A stretch of DNA of 40,166 nt from NCBI GenBank assembly GCA_964445105.1, contig CAYUJS010000015.1, positions 1 to 40,166 on the forward strand, read 5' to 3'. This DNA comes from CAWBNS01 sp964445105. Its GTDB lineage: Bacteria; Chlamydiota; Chlamydiia; Chlamydiales; JAJFMA01. The position numbers and the translations under genes are program-made. Below the pieces are notes generated by a model. That model searched no databases and was not told the origin of the DNA. It was given only the letters and a program-made list of their open reading frames with translations. Every line of letters starts with the position of its first letter. Position 1 is the first letter of the stretch. Below are positions 33,266 to 40,166 of the stretch, piece by piece.

Positions 33266-36200
33266 ATGGTTATTGCTGTACCGCTTGTTCCTTATGCAGA
33301 CAAGAGTTTGCATGGATTAGTCTCAGCGACTACTCCTAGCATCGTGCTACCAGAAATGATCAAGCCTCGAGTCGAGGCAAATAGCGCGACTGACCCCTCT
33401 CTTTCATGGGGCAGATGGGCTGTCTCTCTTTTTTCCTCCGGACCCACGGCCTCCATGGCCGCTGCGCAAAAAGCGCTCTATCGGCCTCATTCCAACGGAG
33501 AACACAAAGACATTACTTTTTATAACAGAGAGATCCGATTCGTTGATTCTAAAGTAAAAGAGCTAGAGAACAAGGCGTTTGAGTTAAAAAATAGAATCGA
33601 CCTATGCGATGACAAAATCGAAAAATTTAGCTTAGAAGCTGAATTATGTGGTATGGAAGAGGTGTTATTAGGTCTTAAATACGACCTAATTGCTGATATT
33701 GAAGAGCTAGCCATATTAAAATTTGGGGCTGCTCACCAAGACGAAACCGATAAAATCCACGAACGGGTAGAAGCGCAGCGCGCTGCTTACGACATGGAAG
33801 CTAGGAAAATCTTAGAATTTCACGACTATTGCCTTGAGAAAGCCCCCGTGTTGCGGCAGCGCGACCGCTCGCGCCACGAAGCGGCACAGCCCCTGCCCTC
33901 GCTTTCTGAAAATCGCAAAAGAATAGAACAAGATCTCCAGGTTCAACCTTCTTCCTATGATTTTCTAAAAGAAACAGAAACGGGAATACACGCGCGCCAG
34001 AAGCAGGTGGCAGGGCTGGAGAGCACCCTTCAAAGCGGGCAGTGGCCCGTGGATGGCAGATCACTCACCAAAGAAGAGAGAAAAGATCTCAGAGAGCGTC
34101 TCTATAATGCCAAAGCGGGCTTAGAGCAGGCTAGGGCAGACGTGGAGATAGAAAAGTTGGCTGGCCTAAAAGCCGAAAAGGACCATGTAGAGAGCGTTCT
34201 GGCCTTCCAAGAAGCTCAACTAGAAGCGCTGAAAAACAGCCGCTACGCCCAGTACGAAGAATATCCCATAGAACTCAGTCTCCTCAACGGACCTTTAGAG
34301 CACCTTTTACCAGCGCGCGCTAAAGAAGAAGAATTTACAGTCGATTATCTGGCCCAGGTGGTAGACAACGTCAAAGGGCTAAAAATCGAGCTAGAAAAAA
34401 GGATCACCGATCAAGAGGCAATCGCGGGGGCTGCCGGTAACAGATACCAAGATGCTGCCTATCAGGCGACAGTTCGCCAAACAGGCACTGCGAGCGCCCG
34501 AAATATAGGGGCCAAAGCGGGCACTAATTTGCTAGCAAGCGTGCACGACGGAGCACACGCGTTTAAACGAAGCGGAGCCGCTGTAGTGGGCAGCTTAGCG
34601 ACGCTGGGCGCAGCAGCCGCTGCTAAAGCACGCCCTGACGTGGTCAGTGACGAATATAAAGATTATGAGTGGGCGCGCACCCCCTGGGGCAAACTTATCA
34701 TCGCTCATCAGGGAGACTTGGGAAAATTTACCAGCACGGTCAACCCAATGCACGATGAGTACCGCAGCATAAGCGCCCAAATACACGTAAACCGCGGCAA
34801 AGCGGAACAGCTAAAGGCCGAAGGAAAAGATGCTAAGGATACTTTGACATCAATCGGCACTGCGGAACGAGATTTAGAAGATTTAAGGATTTTGATTGGC
34901 GCGGCAAATCTCAAAAGGCTGGTTGATACGATGAAGCCCTACTACGAGGTACGCAACGCAAACGTAGCATCCATCCGAGAATGGAACCGAAGAATAGAAT
35001 CGAACAAAAAAAATGCTGAAAAAATGCGAGCCGACTTACTAAAAAATGAGAAAAACATTGCTACCGAATCGAAAAATATTACCGACTTAGAGGCCACTCT
35101 TGCGGGTTTGACAGGATTAGAAAAAAGCCTATGTGAGACGCAAATATCTAAAAATAAAGCGCAAATTGCGATTATGGAGAAAAAACACCTCCACCTAAAC
35201 GGCGAAATCCAGAAAATTAACGAAAAAATTCGTAGGTTCGAAAAAAGGATCGATGTTGCTAAAACCAAGATTGTCGAGGGAGACAAACCGTTAGCTATTC
35301 TAAACGAAGGATTCGAAGACCAGCTACTAGAATACCAAGGGCTAGTCCCACCCGCCAGACCATTTGGAGAGCTCTTGGCCAGATCTGCCAGCCGACAGCT
35401 CTTGCAGGTGATCACCTTCGGATATGTCAATGAATTCTATGTCGATCCCGCCCAATTTAGGCTCCAGCAGCAACTAGCAGAAATAGGTTATACTCCGCAA
35501 AGGGGTAAAGAGGAGCTTTGGGGCACAACCGCCCAGCCAAGCGTAAACGGCGAAGACCAAAGTCAAGTCTCTGCGTTCCTGAAGGCAAAAACAGCTGAAT
35601 TCTTAGCTTGGAGCGAAACGCAACCTGAACTTGCCCAGGCAATCGCCGCTGATTTATCGATTGCCTTAGCAGTGGCTGGAGGCAGCGATGCCTTGACTCT
35701 ACTGACCACGGGCGTTCGCTCGCGCGCTACGTTGCAGGCAGCCCTGGGGCGGCTGGGTAGGCAGCACCAGATCGCTCCCCCTAAGCTTACAGAGAAGGAC
35801 CTGCAGTGGATCTATCTTGCAGAATGGGCGAAGGAGCTGCCCTCTGCCATAAACGTTACCCAGTCCGCTGTAATTGGCTTGGGGGCAACATTAGCTGGCG
35901 GACCTTTGGCCGGCGGGCTAGCAGCTCTCAGCTCATACCTGGTGCAAACCAACAAGACTGAATTTGCACAGAACCTCACGAGGTCCATTAGCGCCGATAA
36001 CCTCCGCCCCGTGCACAGCATGCTGATGAAGGCAAGTGGAAATACCCTGCTAGAAATTGCGGGCCAGGAGCAAAAACTCAATGCCCTAGAAGCCTTCAGC
36101 AATGCCAAAAACCTTTATCTAAGGCCTTCGGGCGTCATCAAAGGTATTTGGACAAGCTTTTCTCAACAGTGGACAGCGATCGGGCTGTCTCACGGTACAG

Positions 36201-37369
36201 AAAAGGCACTGCGTATTGCAGTGGCCGCAGTTCCCTTGGTCGCTACGGCTGGTGCCGTAGGCCTCGTGGGTTTAAGCCTAGCTGGGCTAGTCCTGGGCCC
36301 CTTCGGCGTCCTTGGGATTAGCGCAGCTCTTGGCGTTGCCACTTTGCTGACCGGCAGCGCGCTGGGCATCTCCAACTACCTATTTTCTTTAGCCAATGGC
36401 TTTGGCGGTCACAACCGCACTTGGGAAAAAGTGAAAGAAGCTCGCATAAACGCGCTTTTTGAAAGCCCCCGGTTCGGGACCGAAATCAAAAACGATCTAA
36501 ACGATAGGCGCGTCGCGTACATGAAGCGCCTACACGCCTTATCCGCACTGCCGCCCACCAAAGCGACTATGTACGATTTTCAACCAGAGCACGTCAAGCA
36601 ATGGCTGTTAGAGCACCAGGATGAATTGAAACGGACGAGCGCGTTGTTGGCGGGCCAGCCAGGCAGTTTTAAATTAGCGGCTTTAAAAGCGACCGAACTG
36701 GTACGTGATAGTGCCGCCAGCACCCTGTCTCCCCGATCAAAAAGCGAATTGGAAGCAGCCATTAGAGCCGAAATTCAATACCAGCTACTTCCAGACGTCG
36801 ATCTAAGTGATCTGACGGCCGAACTTACGAGCATCCTCGATCAAGCCGTGGCAGATAAACAGGAGCATCTCGACCCCCAAGGCCAAGCCTATCCCGGCAG
36901 AGAACTACACCCCAGCGAAATTAGCGCTCTCTATCGGAACGCGCTTGAGGAGATGCCAAGCAAAATTCAGCAGCTCACTAACGCAAAAATCGATCAGTTT
37001 GAAAAAAATTACAATACATTTTTGAGTCCATCAGAAAGAACAAAAATGCTAGAAATACTCGCTGCAGAACTGGGCGCTAATCTAGAAAAAAATTGGCTGG
37101 AACCCAAACTAAAGAGAGGTTTTGAATATGAGTTTAAGGTTTTGGCAATGCGCTACGACAATGAAAAGCAATTTGCTGGCTTCTACAAGCAAATGATGGA
37201 CAATAAAAGAACCAAACCAGATTTATCCGCACTGGTGCCTCAAAGCCTATCGAGCGCACAAGCGCAGGAAATGCAAGAACAGCTACAGAAAGCCTTTGAA
37301 CCTTTAGTGGCCGCTTCTGCAGGTTACCTAGCAGGCGCAGCGGACGAGTTTTTGTACCGATTTACTTGA
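33266..37369 (+). CDS. Giant coiled-coil protein with paired hydrophobic segments (candidate inclusion-membrane or secreted protein)
   Basis: The product has 1367 residues with no recognisable enzyme domain. Charged heptad-like coiled coils lie at about 80-200, 230-310 and 570-680 (for example NKKNAEKMRADLLKNEKNIA). Hydrophobic segments lie at about 440-460 (GSLATLGAAAAA), 868-891 (IGLGATLAGGPLAGGLAALS), and a long block at about 985-1042 (VPLVATAGAVGLVGLSLAGL and on through GVLGISAALGVATLL). That last block is long enough for two membrane passes, with a tight Gly/Pro turn. Paired hydrophobic segments together with coiled coils are the typical make-up of chlamydial Inc and other type III-secreted proteins; the assignment is inference. 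No signal peptide is seen. The gene ends eight bases from the convergent dinG, with no terminator. It shows no sequence kinship to the giant at 27448. Confidence 0.85.
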   Translation: MVIAVPLVPYADKSLHGLVSATTPSIVLPEMIKPRVEANSATDPSLSWGRWAVSLFSSGPTASMAAAQKALYRPHSNGEHKDITFYNREIRFVDSKVKELENKAFELKNRIDLCDDKIEKFSLEAELCGMEEVLLGLKYDLIADIEELAILKFGAAHQDETDKIHERVEAQRAAYDMEARKILEFHDYCLEKAPVLRQRDRSRHEAAQPLPSLSENRKRIEQDLQVQPSSYDFLKETETGIHARQKQVAGLESTLQSGQWPVDGRSLTKEERKDLRERLYNAKAGLEQARADVEIEKLAGLKAEKDHVESVLAFQEAQLEALKNSRYAQYEEYPIELSLLNGPLEHLLPARAKEEEFTVDYLAQVVDNVKGLKIELEKRITDQEAIAGAAGNRYQDAAYQATVRQTGTASARNIGAKAGTNLLASVHDGAHAFKRSGAAVVGSLATLGAAAAAKARPDVVSDEYKDYEWARTPWGKLIIAHQGDLGKFTSTVNPMHDEYRSISAQIHVNRGKAEQLKAEGKDAKDTLTSIGTAERDLEDLRILIGAANLKRLVDTMKPYYEVRNANVASIREWNRRIESNKKNAEKMRADLLKNEKNIATESKNITDLEATLAGLTGLEKSLCETQISKNKAQIAIMEKKHLHLNGEIQKINEKIRRFEKRIDVAKTKIVEGDKPLAILNEGFEDQLLEYQGLVPPARPFGELLARSASRQLLQVITFGYVNEFYVDPAQFRLQQQLAEIGYTPQRGKEELWGTTAQPSVNGEDQSQVSAFLKAKTAEFLAWSETQPELAQAIAADLSIALAVAGGSDALTLLTTGVRSRATLQAALGRLGRQHQIAPPKLTEKDLQWIYLAEWAKELPSAINVTQSAVIGLGATLAGGPLAGGLAALSSYLVQTNKTEFAQNLTRSISADNLRPVHSMLMKASGNTLLEIAGQEQKLNALEAFSNAKNLYLRPSGVIKGIWTSFSQQWTAIGLSHGTEKALRIAVAAVPLVATAGAVGLVGLSLAGLVLGPFGVLGISAALGVATLLTGSALGISNYLFSLANGFGGHNRTWEKVKEARINALFESPRFGTEIKNDLNDRRVAYMKRLHALSALPPTKATMYDFQPEHVKQWLLEHQDELKRTSALLAGQPGSFKLAALKATELVRDSAASTLSPRSKSELEAAIRAEIQYQLLPDVDLSDLTAELTSILDQAVADKQEHLDPQGQAYPGRELHPSEISALYRNALEEMPSKIQQLTNAKIDQFEKNYNTFLSPSERTKMLEILAAELGANLEKNWLEPKLKRGFEYEFKVLAMRYDNEKQFAGFYKQMMDNKRTKPDLSALVPQSLSSAQAQEMQEQLQKAFEPLVAASAGYLAGAADEFLYRFT

Positions 37370-37377
37370 GCCTATGT

Positions 37378-39549
37378 CTAGTATTTTCTCTGCCCGTAAA
37401 ACGCTTCTAAGCGGCTTTTTATACCCTCTAGTGTATCAAATATTTTTTTACAATTGGGGATACTGTCGAGAAAACGGCTGCCATAGAATTTTGTGTACAG
37501 GCGACTATCGAGGCAAACAATGCAGCCCCTGTCCGATTTATGACGAATCAAACGCCCAAATCCCTGCTTAAATTTTACAATCGCTAGCGGCAAAGAGTAG
37601 TCTAAAAAGGGCTTGCCGCCCTTGGCAGCAAGCTGCTCACAACGCGCCTGGATGATTGGATCAGTAGGCACTTGGAAAGGAAGCTTGACAATCACCACGC
37701 ACCGCAGAGCATCGCCCACAATGTCCACACCCTCCCAAAAAGAGTGCGTGGCAAAAAGCGCAGAGCGCTTATTAGACCTAAACCACTCCAGCAGGGAGAA
37801 ACGGCTCCGATCACCCTGTTTCTGGTGCAAGTACTTATGTTCTGTCAAGCGCTCCTCCAGCCGTCGATAGCAATCTCGCAGCATCTGGAAAGAGGTAAAC
37901 AGAATCAAAACACCTCCCTGACTTGCCTGAATAGCATTCCAAATACCTTCTACTGCTGCTTGGTTGAAATTGGCAGACAAAGGGTCCGGAATGTCTGTAG
38001 GTACCACCAAAAGCGCTTGGCTTGGATAGTCGAACGGAGATTCGTAAATATGTGTGGAAACAGCTTTATCCTCCAACAAAGCATCCTGCAAACCCAAACG
38101 CTCGCGAATAAAGTCAAAGGAACGGTCTGTGGTCAATGTAGCGCTACATAAAATAGTAGTGGGAAAACGATTAAATAGACTGCTGGCCAGCAACTGTGCG
38201 ATATTCAACTGCGCGTTCACCAGTTGTGGATAAGGGAGCTTATGGTGCAGCTGCTTATCAATATAACGCACATCGTTTTCTTGCGGTGCATCGAACGTCA
38301 TTTGTTGCAGTAGGCTTGCACTTTCTGCCAAACGCCCTGTCAGAGCCTTGAGCTCGTAGCGAATCCCTTCCGATTGCTCGACAAACGGTTGATGGTCTAT
38401 TTCCTTCAGCTCCTCCAGTAGGTTCTGCAAGGCGGCCGTATACTGGCTGGACTCCTTCGTTAGCTCAGCGACGCTCTGCTGCACACTGTCTCGCCAAAAT
38501 GGGTGCGTCAGCTCATTAGCGCGAAGACGGATCTTGCGATCGTCCTCGTCGTCGGACTCTGAAGGCTGCGCGGCACTGCGAAACTGGTCAATGAGGGCAA
38601 ACGTATCGCCATATCTCTGCAAAAGCGTCTTACGCAATTGCGGCAGATCGAGGTTGAGGCGCGTTAGTATGTCTTGTGGAAAAAATTGTAGGTCAGCCAT
38701 TTTGCGTTTAATCAGGTTCAGCCGCCCATGGCGCTCGGAGCCGATGCGCGCCAGCAGCTTCTGCACTGACCACTGCGACACGCCCGTTGCAAAGTACTTG
38801 GTGGCCACATCTTCCAGATGATGCGCCTCGTCGATGATGATGTGCTGATATTCAGGTAGGATAGCAGGCTTCGTGTAATTGCCTTCTGCCATGCGCCGAG
38901 ACAGGTCCGCGCAGAGAAGGTGATGGTTTACAATCACGATCTGCGCCTCTTTTGCGCTCTCACGCGCATTAAAGAAGTGGCATTTTTTAAAGTGACAGCA
39001 CTCGCGCTGGTTGCAAGTATCCCACTCCGCGCCAATCATCTCCCAAGTGCCTGCGTTGGGTTGGAATCTTAATTCCGCCGTGGAACCATCTTGCGTCTCT
39101 TGTGCCCAAAGCTCTAAGCGCTCTATATCTTCGGCGATGGGGGCATCCAAGATACCTTTTAGCTCTAACGTCTCCGCAAATTTACGCCGACACAGGTAGT
39201 TGCCCATTCCCTTGGCCAATACAACATTCACCTCTACGCCCAGCGCTTTGACCAGTGCCGGTATATCCTTGTGAATCAACTGCTCTTGAAGATTAATTGT
39301 GTTAGTAGAGATTACCGTCCGCTCTTTGGTCACCAGTCCCCAGATAATCGCTGGGAGAAGGTAAGCAATACTTTTGCCTGTGCCAGTCCCCGCCTCAATC
39401 AATCCTATTCGGCTGTGCTTATAGCTATCGAGGACGTTGCGCAGCATCTCCAGCTGTTGAGGCCGCGCCTCAAAGCCTTTAATGGCTAGGGCCACGCGCC
39501 CACCGGGACGGAGCAGATCAAGGACGCCCTCTATGTCGACCTCACTCAT
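37378..39549 (-). CDS. dinG: DinG/XPD-like ATP-dependent iron-sulfur helicase
   Basis: This superfamily 2 helicase has 723 residues. Walker A is EAGTGTGKS (K59) and the DEAH box is IIDEAHHLED. Four cysteines that could hold a 4Fe-4S cluster are C120 (GNYLCRRKF), C179, C184 or C185, and C190 (WDTCNQRECCHFKKC); C120 matches the E. coli DinG position. The C-terminal motor motifs are present (LCSATLTTD, ATHSFWEGVDI, KFKQGFGRLIRHKSD). DinG helps clear R-loops and repair structures at forks. The start is uncertain: the ATG at 39549 has no clear binding site, and a TTG at 39588 is also in frame. It follows rpoD by 66 bases and may share its transcript. No DnaQ-like exonuclease domain is present. Confidence 0.92.
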   Translation of the reverse strand: MSEVDIEGVLDLLRPGGRVALAIKGFEARPQQLEMLRNVLDSYKHSRIGLIEAGTGTGKSIAYLLPAIIWGLVTKERTVISTNTINLQEQLIHKDIPALVKALGVEVNVVLAKGMGNYLCRRKFAETLELKGILDAPIAEDIERLELWAQETQDGSTAELRFQPNAGTWEMIGAEWDTCNQRECCHFKKCHFFNARESAKEAQIVIVNHHLLCADLSRRMAEGNYTKPAILPEYQHIIIDEAHHLEDVATKYFATGVSQWSVQKLLARIGSERHGRLNLIKRKMADLQFFPQDILTRLNLDLPQLRKTLLQRYGDTFALIDQFRSAAQPSESDDEDDRKIRLRANELTHPFWRDSVQQSVAELTKESSQYTAALQNLLEELKEIDHQPFVEQSEGIRYELKALTGRLAESASLLQQMTFDAPQENDVRYIDKQLHHKLPYPQLVNAQLNIAQLLASSLFNRFPTTILCSATLTTDRSFDFIRERLGLQDALLEDKAVSTHIYESPFDYPSQALLVVPTDIPDPLSANFNQAAVEGIWNAIQASQGGVLILFTSFQMLRDCYRRLEERLTEHKYLHQKQGDRSRFSLLEWFRSNKRSALFATHSFWEGVDIVGDALRCVVIVKLPFQVPTDPIIQARCEQLAAKGGKPFLDYSLPLAIVKFKQGFGRLIRHKSDRGCIVCLDSRLYTKFYGSRFLDSIPNCKKIFDTLEGIKSRLEAFYGQRKY

Positions 39550-39615
39550 GAGAAAAAGGGAGCAGATTTCAGGGCTGGACGCCTCCAAAGTTTCGAACGC
39601 GGAGCCCCCATTGCG

Positions 39616-40166
39616 CTATTCCGTTTCTAGCAGATCCAGAAACGCCCTTAGCTGCTTGGAACGCGTCGGGTGGCGCATTTTTCGCAAGGCTTTGGCCTCG
39701 ATCTGACGAATACGCTCGCGCGTTACATTGAACTGTAGGCCTACCTCTTCCAAGGTCTTCGGCTTGCCGTCAAGGAGGCCAAAACGCTGGATGAGCACCT
39801 TGCGCTCTCGGTCGGTCAGTGTCGCGAGGACCTCGCCCATTTTATCTTTCAGGATCGAGTAGCCCGTCGCCTCTGCAGGAGAATCGACGGACGTATCTTC
39901 GAGGAAATCCCCAAACTGGCTTTCGCCCCCGTCGCCCACCTCTGCCTGTAGAGAGATCGGATGCTGCGCGATTTTGTAAATTTCACGCACACGCTCGGGT
40001 GTGAGGCCCAGTTCGTTAGCCAGCTCATCCGGCGTAGGCTCGCGCCCCGTTTCCATCATCAGCTTTTTCGCACCGCGCAGCACCTTGTTGATCGTCTCGA
40101 TCATGTGCACAGGGATGCGGATGGTACGCGCCTGGTCAGCAATGGCGCGCGTCACAGCTTGACGGA
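39616..40166 (-). CDS. rpoD: Major sigma factor RpoD (sigma-66/70), 3' part only
   Basis: The frame enters at the right edge, so only the C-terminal 183 residues or so are seen. It begins RQAVTRAIADQARTIRIPVHM, the end of region 2 and start of region 3, and continues through EPTPDELANELGL (region 3) to region 4: VLIQRFGLLDGKPKTLEEVG and the helix-turn-helix VTRERIRQIEAKALRKMRHP. This is the housekeeping sigma factor that reads -35/-10 promoters such as those listed here. The N-terminal regions lie outside the window. Confidence 0.97.
   Translation of the reverse strand, partial: RQAVTRAIADQARTIRIPVHMIETINKVLRGAKKLMMETGREPTPDELANELGLTPERVREIYKIAQHPISLQAEVGDGGESQFGDFLEDTSVDSPAEATGYSILKDKMGEVLATLTDRERKVLIQRFGLLDGKPKTLEEVGLQFNVTRERIRQIEAKALRKMRHPTRSKQLRAFLDLLETE

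Noticed and set aside
37374..37571. Plus-strand open frame starting just after the 1367-residue gene
   Set aside because: It lies antisense to the conserved C-terminus of dinG and has no family resemblance.

Overview
This window looks like the chromosome of an environmental (amoeba- or protist-associated) member of the Chlamydiae. The markers are a nucleotide-transporter (NTT) ATP/ADP translocase, a metal permease fused to a DtxR/MntR-like repressor domain (the chlamydial YtgCR arrangement), a very long fused SecDF, a tail-specific protease divergent from an rpsL-rpsG-fusA-rpsJ operon without tuf, and large effector-like proteins with no recognisable enzyme domain. Gene neighbourhoods (npt1 / small basic protein / ytgABCD; secDF-recJ; rplU-rpmA-obg; tsp-rpsL-rpsG-fusA-rpsJ) recall the Chlamydia trachomatis order. 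Base composition is near 50% GC by eye, higher than in most cultured chlamydiae. Genus and species cannot be fixed from the sequence alone.

Layout. 1-354: a decayed transposase N-terminus running off the left edge. 573-5754 (minus): an mrp-ytgA-ytgB-ytgCR-ytgD operon with tightly overlapping genes. 6124-8493 (plus): a small basic hypothetical protein, then the ATP/ADP translocase. 8810-15221 (plus): secDF and recJ. 15298-17889 (plus): glycogen phosphorylase, convergent with obg-rpmA-rplU (minus, 17902-19497). 19559-20521 (plus): a TerC-family membrane protein, then tRNA-Phe. 20796-21484: a gene-free stretch with hairpins and short repeats. 21485-23509 (minus): tail-specific protease. 23688-27152 (plus): the ribosomal str operon. 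27448-31584 and 33266-37369 (plus): two unrelated giant proteins of 1378 and 1367 residues. They flank a 2-Cys peroxiredoxin (minus), tRNA-Arg and a metallo-beta-lactamase-fold hydrolase. 37378-40166 (minus): a DinG-like iron-sulfur helicase downstream of the 3' part of the major sigma factor gene.

How the genes fit together. Most of the window is core chlamydial physiology: host ATP import, metal uptake with a self-encoded repressor, protein export, glycogen breakdown, translation and transcription. The accessory and most novel content is the two giant proteins. One has divergent ankyrin-like repeats behind an N-terminal hydrophobic region. The other has long coiled coils followed by paired hydrophobic segments of the kind seen in inclusion-membrane and other secreted chlamydial proteins. 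Their role as secreted effectors is inference. Other points worth checking are the HCF101-like Mrp-DUF971 protein that lacks the usual CxxC, the palindrome upstream of secDF, the rpsL-rpsG intercistronic hairpin, and the 14-nt gap between tRNA-Arg and the hydrolase gene.
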